A DNA stretch of 64,000 nt from Aedes albopictus (taxonomy: Eukaryota; Arthropoda; Insecta; Diptera; Culicidae), in contig NC_085138.1 in assembly GCF_035046485.1 (NCBI RefSeq), positions 432,871,265 through 432,935,264 of the forward strand, in the 5' to 3' direction. The notes under the pieces are model-generated. The model saw only the letters and a list, made by a program, of their open reading frames with translations. It was not told the origin of the DNA and ran no database searches. Each line of letters begins with the position of its first letter. Position 1 is the first letter of the stretch. The position numbers and the translations under genes are program-made. Shown here one piece after another: positions 53,601-64,000 of this stretch.

Positions 53601-55880
53601 ACATTCAAAGTATCTTCAGGAATCTCTCCAAAGCATCTTTCGGATATATGAATTCACGAAAATTCGTTCAAAACTTGCTTGCGATACTACTGCAAGTTTT
53701 CAACGGCATAAGATATGGAAGTTCCTTCAACCGTTGACTTGGAAGTTTCTATGAAATTGCTTTCGACAATTACTCTCCATAATTCCTAAAGTTTTTTTTT
53801 ATTTCACCGCAGCTTCTAGGTGTCCAAAACAAAAGATTCTGGGCACAAGTTTCAGCATTATTAGGGTTTTAAACCACGTAGACCATATGGAATTCCTGTA
53901 GAGATTCCTCCAGAAATTTCTCCAAGGATTTCTCCAGAAATCTTTGATGAACAACTTTCTTCAGAAATTACTCAACAAATATTATTCTTCTTCCATATCC
54001 TTCCAGAAAATGCTCCAGCTGCTTCTTTAGAACTTTTACCAGGAATTCTTTGGGTATTGTTTTCTCAGTTCTAGAAATCTTCCGAAAATTTCTTCAGAAA
54101 TTTCGCTGGAAATCCAATGGAAGATCTCACAGGAATGATTTCATGAGGAATGTCACCCGGGATTACTGCAGAAAATTATGCATAGATTCCTTCAGGAGTC
54201 CCGCCTTTTTTTTCTACATATGTTTTAACCCAGAAATTTCTTCAAGATTCTTTGTTAAAGCAATACGCTATTACATAAAATTGAAAGCAGCGCAAGTATG
54301 GTTGTATAGAAGTTAATTTGACGCAATTCTAACACAATTACGTTAAATTGACTTCTATATAATCAATTTCTGCGTTGTTGTAACTTCTACATGACAAATG
54401 AGTTGCACGTTTATATTCCTTTGAAAATATGACCACTCCATGAGTACTTTCAGAAAGAAGACAGAAACTTTATTGGAGAACTTTTCCATGATATATTTTT
54501 TTTATTTCTAAAGTCTTTTACAAATTTCATCACGAATTTCCCAAGGAGCTTCGCCGCGAATTTCTTCAGACATACCCCCCGAATTTCTTCCAATAATTTC
54601 TCCATGGAATTCAAAAAGAATTCGACTAGAGATTCGGAAATACCTCCAGAGACTCCTTTTGTATTTTTAGGTTTCGAGAATTTAGCAAGGGATTTTTTCA
54701 ATAGTTCTTCCATGGATGCTTTACGGATTTCTACAAAAATTCCGAAAACCATTTGAAATTGCTCTTGTGATTCCGTCACAAATATCTACTGGGACTACTT
54801 CATAGATTCTTCCAGAGATTATCACACAAAATAAAATGGAATAAATTTCTAAAGAATCCCTGTGCAATTTTCTGAAGGTATCCCATGAAGAACTCCTATA
54901 GATATATCTCTGGAGATGCCTAAAGAAACTTCTTGTGAAATTTTATGACGGTAACCTGCAAATTTTCTGGAACAATATTTGGAGAAATTCTTAAGGATTA
55001 CCTTGAAGTAAGTACCTTTGGAGGTATTCCTTTAAGAATGTCATGAGAAACTTCTGAAGGAATTTTTGAAGTAATTGCGAGAAGAAAATCATGAATGAAT
55101 TTATGATGTAATTGATGGAGAAGATTTCTATAAGGTATCGTTGAGGAAATTCCAACAGAAAACCAAGAGAAATTTCTGAAGGATTCTTATAAAGCTTAAG
55201 CAGAAATTCCTGTAAAAATTACAAACAAAGGCAATGGAAACAAATTTGTACAGGGATCTCTGGAGTAATTCTTGTTCAACTCCTAACCGTAGGTATTTCT
55301 ATAAGAATGTCTTTGAGAACAATTTTTAGTATTTTTTCTTAAGGAATATCTGGAGAAATGCCAAGGAATAATTCATGCAGGAATTCTAGAAGGCATCTTT
55401 GAACAATTATACAAAAAGAACATCTAGGTTCCACATAAAGAGTTTCAACTAAAAAAAAACGATTTTTAATGAAATCCATAAAGGAATTCTGGCTAGAATC
55501 TCCAAGGAAAAGTTCGGAGGAACTCCTGTGGATATCTATGGATGAATTTTTGCATGAAACTGTGAAAAATCGTTGGCTGGAATTAAATTTTAAGGAATCT
55601 CTGTATGACCTTGGAGTTAAACCGTGCACTTGTTCCAAGAAGAATCATGTGAGATTTTTCTTGAGAAACATATGAACAAAACTCAAGGAAAAATCCTGCT
55701 GGAATTCCTGGGAACATTTTCAAATAAATGCATGGACAGAATACCTAGAGAAATCATTGGGGGAATTCTTGCAGAAATCATTCAAACAATTCCTGCAAGA
55801 ATTTTCTTTCTATATTCCAGAAAAATCTTCGTAAGTTCCCTATTGAAATTTGTAGAGATTGTCCTCGGGATTTTTTTCCC
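53600..55880. repeat. GAATTCC-type degenerate minisatellite, long block
   Basis: About 2.3 kb of GGAATTTCTCCAG-like units, changing orientation near 54800 (TTCTTCCA to TGGAGAAATT). A small palindromic element interrupts at 54288-54400. Frames of 68-109 codons have no motif. Confidence 0.7.
54288..54400. mobile_element. Palindromic MITE-like hairpin
   Basis: Arms TATAGAAGTTAATTTGACG and CGTTAAATTGACTTCTATA are inverted around CAATTCTAACACAATTA, with outer GCAGCGCAAG / CTGCGTTGTTG partly matching. It shares TGGTTGTATAGAAGT with the element at 35898-36031. Confidence 0.6.
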
Positions 55881-55884
55881 TTTC

Positions 55885-56090
55885 CCGTACATCAAAGTGT
55901 ACTGAAAGGATTTATATTTACTTAAAAAACGAATTTTCGATAGAAGGCACGGAGGGTCAGGTCATATAAACGAATCAACTCAGTTCGACGAATTCAGATG
56001 ATGTCTGTATGTGTGTGTATGTCTGTGCGCAAAAAGAGCTCACTCACTTTTAAGGCACTTCCATTGGCAAATTTTTCGGATTTCAGCACG
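55885..56090 (+). mobile_element. Dispersed insect repeat with GT-rich tract
   Basis: CATCAAAGTGTACTGAAAGG, ACTTAAAAAACGAATTTTCG, GAATCAACTCAGTTCGACGA and a TGTCTGTATGTGTGTGTATG tract followed by CTCACTCACTTTTAAGGC. I recall this phrase as a common dispersed repeat of mosquito genomes, but I cannot name its family. Confidence 0.5.
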
Positions 56091-56319
56091 AATTAAACCG
56101 GAATTTAACCGCACTGATTGCTATTAAAAATGATCCGGATTGGTCAAGGCGTTCCGGAATTATGGTCATTTCAGTGATCCGGACCAGCACCGGTTGAACT
56201 GGCCGTATATAAAACTAAACCAAGACTCATCATGTGACACATAAAACTGCGCCGATTTTTGTGGCCTTTAGCATGGTTGACGAGTTTTGTGCGGAAACCA
56301 GCACTAGAGATCAGAAATT

Positions 56320-56925
56320 CCCCGATGTTGGCCCAAAATTCAAGATGGCGACCTAGTATTCATGATGGCGGCCCAAAATTCAAGATGGCGGCTGATTAAT
56401 GGAGTTTTAAGCTCTGATAACATGCAATATTGGTATATTTGGTATGGAGAAGATGTCCGGAGTTCAAAAATGTCGACAAGAATATCCAAGATGGCGGCTG
56501 CTTAATGGAGTTTGAGGCTCCAAAACCATGAAATATGGTAATATTTAGTAAGGGGAAGATGTTTGGAGTCCACCAGATAACCAAGATGGCTGTCTAAAAT
56601 CCAAGATGGCGGTCCAAAATTCAGATGGCCGCTCCACATTCAAGATGACGTATGTTTATGTTTAATGGAGTTTAGGCTGTAAAACCATTCCATAAGGGTG
56701 TATAGGGTGCTGGAAGATGTTTGGAGGCCATTTTTGGATATCCAAGATGGCGATCGGGAATCCAAGATGGTGGCTGTTTAATGGAATTTGAATCTCTAAA
56801 CCAAGCAATAGGAATACATATTTGGTATGGTTAAGAAGTCTCTGGAGTCCAAATATGGTGACAAAAAATGGCGGCTCAAAATTCAAGATAGCGGCTTTTT
56901 TTTTAAGATTTTAAGAAACATCAAA
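56320..56925 (+). repeat. AAGATGGCGGC minisatellite
   Basis: CCAAGATGGCGGC or CAAGATGGC words recur at least nine times. A longer unit of about 100-170 bases repeats four times: TTAATGGAGTTT..GGCTC, ATATTTGGTATGG, GAAGATGTTTGGAGTCC. Units begin near 56395, 56502, 56669 and 56776. Frames in it are not credible. Confidence 0.85.
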
Positions 56926-57239
56926 ATCCAGATAAACGATACAGTTCCTGGCGCTTTGAAATGGAGTTTTGTTTAACATATGAAAGTGCGATATTCATGA
57001 ACATGTCATTTGAGTTTTGGTAAAATGGGTCATCCAAGTAATATGCAAAAGACGCATTACAGGGGGCGCTGAAATTTAAAAATCTTGAGTAACCAGCTCT
57101 GATTTTACCATGACAGCACTGCTTCTAGTTGCTTGAGAAACTCTAGGTCAGCAACCGTCAGTACCGTACACAATGGATGCTTGCTTGAGCTACTATGCTT
57201 TCAACTTTTTGCTTAGTTCAAAGTGAAAACTGAATAAAT

Positions 57240-58900
57240 GTGCTGTGAACTTGGCAATACACTATCTAACTGCACAAACATATTCAAATCTAGTCGAACC
57301 ATATGAACTTCCAACTGTGAAGATCCTGCCTGCCTGTCAATCGAAGGCATCCCCAGCGAGCGGGCTAATTCCCCAGCAACGGTTAAATATTGATTTATGC
57401 ATCATCAACCGTCGTCAGCGGGGGAAGGGCAACGACGAAAAAGAAAACACTCCATCTTCCGGCATGCTGACTTTTTGCGAAACCTTTCACTTGGCTGGCA
57501 AACGTTTCGCATCGCACGCCGCCACTTCGACCAACCTGCATATGTAAGGTCTTCTTGCGGCCGGCCGGATGGTTCTCGGCGAAGAAAGCAGGCCACTATC
57601 GGGGCAACAGTTTTCCCGCTGCTCCAACCCTGATAAAAACATAAATCATGATGCACTTTTCACTCTCGCACTTATAACACTGCGCCACACCATGTGTATG
57701 TGCTTATGTTGCACGACCGACCACTCTTCAAAATGTGAAGGAGTTGATTATTTTGTTTCTCCCCCCGGAAGGCTCTCCCTCCCGATGGGTCTGGTGGCTC
57801 ACAGCGCGAGTGTGTGAAAGCATCCAACCATCCAGCCGGGCAGATTATGATTTATGACGTGAATACCATATTTCTTAAATGAGAAATTGGCGCTACAGCC
57901 ATCGTCGGGGGACCTTTTCTTGCAAAAATGTTGCCTCGCGACGACCGACCGACCCACCGACCGGCCCATATGATCTGACACACTTAAGTAACTGCAACCT
58001 TTGACTCCATCAGGGAGTCAGCGTCGGGTGACCGATTCCGGGCGAGTTGGTTATCATCATTTGGCTATCTCGGAACAGAAGAAGCAACAGATAAGCTGTG
58101 GACATTCCATTTGTAGCAACAATTTCCTCGCCACCAAAACGGCAGCAGAAGCGGAGGCTCTTGGTGTAAAAACTTCAACATCTGCCAAATAGTAATAAAA
58201 ATAAATAAATAGTTTATATCTCTGCCACTTCCTCTCCTTTTTTTGTCCGAAGCCCCACGCGCCACTATTTTGCTTCAGCCGGAAAATGCTTCCAGCCCAA
58301 AAAGAATGCGCTGGAGATAACCCTCTGAAGTACATCTAATCCCATTAACAGTGAATTAATTCCGATATATCATTAGCAACAGGAAAATAAATAGACTAAA
58401 TATTTCCTCCACTCCCCCTGAAAGCCGCGTGCGCGTAACTTATTCAAACCCTCCGAAAAAAAAGAACGCAAACACAAAGGAACGGCCGGCGTGCGCACAG
58501 CGCTGAGCTCTTCGTCAAGATCAAAGTGAAAAACCGCACTCGCGAGACTTCCTCCAAACTAGGCGTCCGCCGTGAGTGAGTGAGTGAGTAAGTGAGTGTG
58601 GAAGTAATTCGGCATTTTCATAAAAGCGAAATAAATAAATTCCCGCATTTCGCTCCGTCGCGGAAAGGAAAGAGACTTCGGAACGGCACACCAAGTGTCC
58701 CAGGTGGCCATACCTTGGGACCCTAAGGAGAGCCTCAGCAAATTACAATAATAAAACAATAAAAACGGGGATCGCTGCCGGGGTGGATGGAAGAGTCAGC
58801 TCTTCAGCCGAAAGTCCTAAGAGATGGATCGATGACTCGGCTTCAGAGAGTTAGGTTAGATCTGAAGGAAATTTATTCAACAATAGTTCTATTTAATTAG
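57240..58900. other. Low-repeat island with TTTATG words and microsatellites
   Basis: Balanced composition and no transposon ends. AT-rich homeodomain-like words occur: GATTTATGCATC (57389), ACATAAATCATGATGC (57640), GATTATGATTTATGACG (57843). A GTGA tetranucleotide run is at 58574-58596, and a GTC run at about 58970 lies just outside. Open frames of 60-100 codons overlap on both strands with no motif. Candidate host regulatory or untranslated DNA. Confidence 0.4.
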
Positions 58901-58959
58901 AATAAAATATGGGTCCAATGCGGGTCCAGGTGACCCGCTTTTTGACGGTCAGTCCTCGC

Positions 58960-58985
58960 CGTCGAAGTTGTCGTCGTCGTCGTCG
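58960..58985 (+). repeat. GTC trinucleotide microsatellite
   Basis: About seven GTC units after GTCGAAGTT. Similar tracts occur at 21067 and 21225. Confidence 0.8.
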
Positions 58986-59409
58986 CCAGGAATGACGGTT
59001 CGTTTGAAAATGGAAACCGAATGCGCCACTTAGTAGCCTGTAAATGAGCTCATTTGGTCAGTTGATAAGCGTAAAACGATGTAGTTTCTGAGTTATTTAT
59101 TGAGGTTTTGGACAGGTTTTGATTTAATTGTATTAATATTGTTTTGAAACGAATGGAGTTATTGCTGGTTGAGCTGTAACTAAGACGGTTCTTTGGAAGA
59201 AAATGACGGATGGTTTAAAAATATAGTTGGATCTACTATAAGACGAAGTCACTCATTGTATGCCCACCGCCAGTTCCAGTTTGACAGAAACCAATTTAAT
59301 TAAATTTCGGTGACAAGCCTAAAATTAATAAATAAATCAGCTGGATCGGATTGTAGTCAGCTGAGATATTACAAACATTTATTTGCTCAACACCACATAC
59401 AAGATAAGA

Positions 59410-59590
59410 CAAAATCAACAATAGTACGCCACACGCTCCACGCCTTCTTGTGCCAACCGGATCAGTAGCGAACGCTAACTTTGCAGGGTTATTGTTCGGC
59501 ATTCTTGCAACATGCCCTGTCCATCGTATACATCCAGCATAATTTGGAGTCCATAATAGGCCCAGCTTCCACTGATGATGCGCCTTCATA
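59410..59590 (-). pseudogene. LINE ORF2 C-terminal scrap
   Basis: On the minus strand, within a 97-codon frame (59296-59589), the stretch IRWTGHVARMPNNNPAKLAF followed by DPVGTRRRGA matches the LINE C-terminal tail also seen near 19287 and 44760. Both sides are truncated. The rest of the frame is unrelated sequence read through by chance. Confidence 0.8.
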
Positions 59591-59699
59591 TTGCACGGTG
59601 AACGTTATTGTGTGCAAATAATAAGGCTTCGAGGTAGATGAAAATAAACTATTTGTGTTATCAGCTTTCGGCGATTAGTTCAATTGGTTTACAAGATTT

Positions 59700-60790
59700 T
59701 TTTTTGTGGAATTCCTGCTAGAATCAATACATGAAACTATGCAACAGGTATCCGGATGAATTCCTGATGAATATCCGAGAACTATTGCAGCAAGAATTGC
59801 CAATGGAATTCATGGAGCATTTCTTGCATTAATTCCTGGAGCAGTTCATCAAGAAATACCTGAAGGAATGCCTGTAAGAATTTGTGAAGCACCACTGGAT
59901 TCCTTTTGGAAGGTCTCTGGGGTCTCTTTTGGGAATTCCTCCAGGGATTACTTTGGAAATTTCTTCTGGGATTCCTTTGGAAGTTCCTCCAGGGATTCCT
60001 TCTGGAATTCCTCCGGGGATCTCTTTGGGAATTTCTCCGGAGATTACTTTGAGACTTCCTCCGAGAATTCCACCAACGATTTTTTTAGGAATTCTTTCAG
60101 GGACTCCTTCCTTCCTACGGGGATTCCTTTTGGAACTTCTCCGGGTATTCCATTGGGAATGCCTTTGGGGATTCCATTAGAAATTCCTTCGGGGATTCCA
60201 TTAGGAATTCCTTCAGGGATTCCTCTGGAAGTTCTTTTGGACTTTCTCCAGGGTTGCTTTGAGACGTGTTCCACAGTTCCTTTGGGGATTCCCACAGGGA
60301 TTCCTTTTGAAATTCCTCTGCGGTTTATTTTTTTAATTACTCCGGGCATGCCAATGTGAATCCCCCCAGAGATTTCATTGGGACATCCTCCAGTAATTTC
60401 TTTAAGAATTCCTTCTGGGATTCCTTTGGGAATTCTTCCAAGGATTTGAGGAATTCCTTCTGGCATTCCCGTATTACTTTTTGGAATTCCTCTGAGGATT
60501 TCTCTGAAATTCCTCCAGAGTTTCCTTTGGAAATTCTTCAGGATATTCCATTGGGAATTCCTCCAAAGATTCCTTTGAGAATTTCTCCGGGGATTCCTTT
60601 GGGAATTCTTCCGGGGTTTCCTTTCGAAATTCTTCCAGAGATCCCTTTGGGAATTCCTTCAAAGATTCCTGCGAGGATTCCTTTGGGAATTTCTCCGGGG
60701 ATTCCTAGACAAATTTCTCCGGGAATTCCTTTGAGAATTTCTCCAGGGATTCCTTAGGGAACTCCTCCACGGATTTCTTTGAGAACTCCT
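59700..60790. repeat. Best-preserved GGAATTCC 15/30-bp minisatellite
   Basis: Units of about 15 bases (GGGATTCCTTTGGGAATTCC arrangement, 30-base dimer) run with little interruption from about 59900. Because the unit is a multiple of three and GAATTC is palindromic, long frames open on both strands: 163 and 133 codons on plus, 140 on minus, all made of repeated GIP, LGIP and EIP tripeptides. There is no evidence for translation, so I treat them as artefacts. Confidence 0.88.
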
Positions 60791-61220
60791 CCCGGGATTT
60801 GTTTTGAAAATTCCTACAGCCATTTCTTTGAAAATTTCTTGAGAAGCTTCTCTGGGAAAAAAAATCAGGATTTATTGTGTTATTTTCCTAGGGTTATTTA
60901 CAGGAATTCCTTCAAGAACACCTCCGACGGTTTGTTGAGGGATTCCTCCTGCAGTAGTTTGAGAAATTCCACCGGTATTATTTATTATATCCACCGGAGT
61001 TTTATTGGGGACTGCTACTTTTATTGGGATTTTTTTAAATTCTTCGACAATTCTTCTAGGAATTATGTGTCAGTTCCTTCTTGTATTTCTCCAACAGTTT
61101 TTCAGAAATCTCTCACGGAATCTCTTAGAAAATTTTATGAATAGTTTCTCTGTTTCCGTCTGAACTTGCAGCTTCAATCATTATTCCACTTTTTCCAATT
61201 AATTAATGGTAACCTTCAGA
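60790..61220. repeat. GAATTCC repeat, fading
   Basis: The same repeat class as upstream with longer non-repetitive gaps. A 121-codon frame (60779-61144) is rich in S, R, N and F and has no motif. Confidence 0.5.
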
Positions 61221-61225
61221 ATTTC

Positions 61226-61356
61226 TATGGAGTTTTTTCGGCTTTCACTCACGGGAAAAGCGTTGATAGTTTTAGATCATTGTCAACGTTTCGATCCTTG
61301 ACATGACATAAAATTATCTACGCTTCTCCCGTGACTGAAAGCCGAAAAACTCCATA
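61226..61356. mobile_element. Palindromic MITE (TATGGAGTTTTTCGGC ends)
   Basis: The left end TATGGAGTTTTTTCGGCTTT and the right end AAGCCGAAAAACTCCATA are inverted over about 40 bases, with TCACGGGAAAAGCG / CGCTTCTCCCGTGA inside. TA at each outer edge may be the duplication. 131 bp, no coding. Confidence 0.8.
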
Positions 61357-61543
61357 GCTAACAAAATCGCAGTCGAACAGTTCCAAAATTCAGAACTCCG
61401 GACGGCCGGAAAGAGATTCCTCCGGCAGACTCGTTGGAGAATTTCTCCAGCAATTTCTTTAGAAATTCCTGCGGCCTCTCTTAGTCACGGCAACGGGAAC
61501 AAACGGGAACTATGCATAGCAACGATAACAACAATATGAAATG

Positions 61544-61618
61544 TACACCGTGAACTAAATGTCACGGTTTCTAAAACGCCCATGTTGACAGCTGGAACTA
61601 GTTCCAGTTCACGGTGTA
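61544..61618. mobile_element. Tiny TA-flanked palindrome (CACCGTGAACT ends)
   Basis: CACCGTGAACT (61546-61556) and AGTTCACGGTG (61606-61616) are perfectly inverted and each is flanked by TA. Total about 71 bases, with GTCACGG and GGAACTAGTTCC (palindrome) inside. Confidence 0.7.
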
Positions 61619-62134
61619 TATTTGCCTGTTCTCAAATTTGCGTTTGTTTGTTCACGTTTATCAGAACGGATTTTTTCACGTGTTGCAAGGAATCTTCTGA
61701 CATTTTTAAAGAAATTCCTTGATAACTCAACGAAACCCTTAAAGAATTCAGAACCAAGTTTTTAAAGTATTATTTTACCATTTTCTTTGAAAACTACTCC
61801 GTCAGATTCTTTAAAAGCTTCTTCGACAATTTCTTTAGGACTTCTCATGGAAATTCCTTCAGGTATTTCGGATTTTTTTTTAATTAACGAACAATCGAAC
61901 AATTTATCTAGGTATTCTTTTCGGATTGCTTCGGAACATTCGAAACAAGAATTTCTAGGGGCATTTCTATAAAAATTTCTTAAATTATTTTTTCTAGAAT
62001 TCCTTTCAGGAATTCCTTGAAGAATACCTCCGACTGTATGGATTCCTCCGGCAATGAATGGTTTGAGAATTCTGCACTGGATTCTTTAATTATATACTCC
62101 GAGCGAAATTTTATTGAGGACTAATACTTTTATC
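61619..62134. repeat. GAATTCC-type repeat
   Basis: Degenerate TTCTTTAGGA / GGAATTCCT units with gaps. No gene supported. Confidence 0.5.
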
Positions 62135-62372
62135 GCAGACAAACACACGTAACACTCTGATAGTTCCCATCGTCCACTGATTTGGCGGTCTATTTTAAAG
62201 TTTGATAGTTTGGCGCGCTCGTGTCCTTTTTGTTCGAGTTTGACGTTTACTAACAACTGCCACCTAGTCGATGGTCGGCCAAACTCAGTTCTTTTAGCAT
62301 TAGGTGAACATTTTTACGTGAATATGATTTGAATCGAAAAATGTATGAAGTGTTACGTCTGTTTGTCTGTGC
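62135..62372. mobile_element. TIR MITE (GACAAACAGACGTAACACT ends)
   Basis: GCAGACAAACACACGTAACA at the left and TGTTACGTCTGTTTGTCTGT at the right are inverted with a few mismatches. 238 bp, no transposase. A single end of the same family is at 48484. Confidence 0.8.
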
Positions 62373-62930
62373 TTTTGTTGAGCAGTTTTTTTTTAAATTC
62401 TCCGAAAATTGTTTTAGGAATTGATCCCTTAGGCAATTCCTTAAAAAGTTCCTACCCGATTCCCTTGGGGGTTCATGCGAGAATTCCCTCCGGATTTTTC
62501 TAATAAATTTATCTTGAATTTCCTTTGGATTTTTTTCATTATAATTTTTTTAGGATTCATTGCGGCGTTCCTTTCGGAGATTTCACATGCCATTTGTTTC
62601 TCGTTTTATTTTAAGAATTATTCCGGCAATACCATAGGAAGTTCAATTTTTTTTCAGGTATTCCTCTGAAAAATTGTTCCTAAATATCAGCGACAGTTTC
62701 TTCGGGAGTTGTTTAGTTTTCTCATATTATAAACTTCACCGACAGTTTCTTTAGGTATTCCTTTGACAATTTCTTTGAATGTTAATTCATATGTTCTAAA
62801 AATCTAAATGTAATATATTACGCTATAATTTCTAAAAATTTCTCAGAATTTTCTTTAAAATAATTTTCTTAAAGTAATTTAACTTTTGCTATCCCTAGGA
62901 ATTCCGCAAGAAATTCATTTGATAATTTCT
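62373..62930. repeat. GAATTCC-type repeat
   Basis: AT-rich degenerate units (CCTTTGACAATTTCTTTGAA). The 64-codon frame at 62475-62669 is hydrophobic only because of TTT runs. Confidence 0.5.
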
Positions 62931-62938
62931 ATTACAAT

Positions 62939-63037
62939 AACTTTGAACTTTTAGTGGCTACGCAGTCTTTATTCTTAAAACGGGTTTATTATCTACCCAA
63001 CGTTTCGGCACTTAGGGAGCCACTAAAGTTCAAAGTT
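62939..63037. mobile_element. 99-bp palindromic MITE with GAAACG core
   Basis: AACTTTGAACTTTTAGTGGC at the left and GCCACTAAAGTTCAAAGTT at the right are inverted with one extra base. On the minus strand the centre reads GTGCCGAAACGTTGGG, AATAATAAAC, then GACTGCGTAGCC, in the same order as 14129-14190. It is therefore related to the right end of the 11613-14198 foldback. Confidence 0.8.
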
Positions 63038-63537
63038 AAGAATTTCAGTCGATCCTTGCAAGTATTACCATGACTGGAGAAAGACTTCCGTTAATTTCTC
63101 AAGGAATATATTCAGCATATAACTTAAGAATTTCTTAAATAAATTATTTAATTACTCTCATTTTTTGAGAATCCACTGGCATAGGAAGGAACTTATTTGA
63201 GAATTTCTTCAGGGAACTTCATGCATTCTAGAAATTTCTTTTGAAAATTCTCTGATATTTCTATAAGGCGTTTCTTAGAAAATTTCCTTGTGGAACGTTC
63301 ACAAATTAATGTCAAATATTTGGGGAAAGGGACGACGAGTCATAGCTAAAAACTGCTCATTCAGCCAAAATTTAAAAAATCAGGCTTGGTAGCGGTTCAT
63401 TCAACCGTTTTACAGCAATAATGTTCGTTGGAGTATTCTAGGAAAGTGCGACAGTGCGTGCAGAAAGGGAAATGAAAAAAAAACTATGGACGTAACATTT
63501 GAACCTTCCGTCAAAATCGTATTTTCTTCAAAAATGA
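63038..63537. other. AT-rich sequence, partly GAATTCC-like
   Basis: Weak GAATTCC-type repeat to about 63300, then unclassified sequence. No gene supported. Confidence 0.35.
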
Positions 63538-63555
63538 CCCCCCCCCCCCCCCCCC
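63538..63555 (+). repeat. C homopolymer (18 C)
   Basis: Uninterrupted run of 18 C. Its true length may differ because such tracts are error-prone in sequencing. Confidence 0.85.
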
Positions 63556-64000
63556 TACAATTTCTTAAAGAACTCATCCAGAATTTCACTTAAAAAGCCT
63601 CTGGCAATTAATTTAGGAAATTTTCTCGTAATTTCTTGAAAATGTTTACAATGGACTTGAAGCTGGAGTCCCAAATTCCTAAAATAATAAACACAAAGGT
63701 GGAAAGCTTTATAAAGAAACCTGAGGAATTTCCGAAAGAATTTCAGGAACAAATGCCAAAAAAACACCAGGGGAATTACTGAATGCATTTCAGAAAACTA
63801 CTGCAGAAATTTCACGAGAAATTCCTGAAAAAAATATAATATTTTGAGTTTTTCTGAGTCATTTTTTTTTCATTTGACAATTTGTTTGAAAATTCTGCCA
63901 AATTTTGGAGGATTCTTCTAGAAAATTCTTTAGAAACTCAATCAGGAATCGTTTCAGGATTTTCTTTGAAAACTTCTAGTGATTTTATTAAAATTACTCC
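63556..64000. repeat. GAATTCC-type repeat to the window edge
   Basis: Units such as GGAATTTCCGAAAGAATTTC and CAGAAATTTCACGAGAAATT continue to the end. The 77-codon minus-strand frame (63555-63788) has no motif. Confidence 0.55.

Noticed and set aside
59868..60757. Collagen-like or structural proteins with GIP repeats
   Set aside because: The tripeptides arise from the 15-base GGAATTCC unit and occur on both strands. No start context, signal peptide or flanking non-repeat domain.
1..64000. Endogenous viral element
   Set aside because: I looked for polymerase, capsid or glycoprotein-like frames and found only LINE reverse transcriptase and RNase H fragments.

Overview
The window looks like transposon-dense intergenic or intronic DNA from an insect, most likely a culicine mosquito of the Aedes type. 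The basis is the mix of repeats: tRNA-derived SINEs (two copies end in an AAGAAG-type tail and resemble the Aedes Feilai family, recognised from memory), 5'-truncated non-LTR retrotransposons full of stops and frameshifts, TA-flanked foldback elements, a TTAA-flanked piggyBac-like element, an 8-bp-duplication hAT-like element, and kilobases of degenerate minisatellite. I found no intact host protein-coding gene, no rRNA, no free-standing tRNA gene and no CRISPR array. Most open frames are by-products of repeats whose unit is a multiple of three.

Layout. 1-2.6 kb: low-repeat sequence. 2.7-9.1 kb: CCCTGAAA minisatellite with a SINE, a 0.68 kb foldback element, GAATTCC-type repeat with two tiny retroposed LINE tails, and a hAT-like element beside a LINE RNase H fragment. 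9.3-11 kb: low-repeat island. 11.6-14.2 kb: a 2.6 kb foldback that has taken in a perfect palindromic retroposon and a SINE. 14.2-19 kb: TTTCAGGGG minisatellite arrays, one inside a TA-flanked element, with two SINEs and a MITE. 19-29.4 kb: LINE and SINE remnants, two low-repeat islands and more minisatellite. 29.7-33 kb: GAATTCC repeat and a LINE reverse-transcriptase fragment. 33.1-35.3 kb: low-repeat island. 35.4-42.4 kb: SINE, piggyBac-like element, two TA-flanked foldbacks (one with another nested inside) and a SINE. 42.9-45.6 kb: a tRNA-headed SINE, a degenerate LINE ORF2 and a tandem repeat with a clean insertion. 46-47.2 kb: small palindromes. 47.2-48 kb and 57.2-58.9 kb: low-repeat islands. 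49-64 kb: mostly GAATTCC-type repeat with nested DNA elements, an AAGATGGCGGC minisatellite and MITEs.

Most unusual signals: (1) a recurring CTGANGA / stem-loop / GAAA arrangement followed by a short self-complementary run and a C, seen in at least three unrelated repeats (near 13.07-13.19, 14.1 and 43.0 kb). It resembles a hammerhead ribozyme core with a palindromic helix III, but every copy has one extra base before helix II. (2) A 281-bp insertion made of two identical 118-base inverted arms plus a TCA-rich tail, flanked by 11-bp duplications. (3) A terminal hairpin shared by one SINE family and by four 53-69 bp insertions, several with clear target-site duplications, which suggests that the SINE borrowed a LINE tail.

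Functionally the window is a record of nested insertions, not a set of cooperating genes. The low-repeat islands are the likeliest places for host regulatory DNA, but I cannot assign them to a gene.
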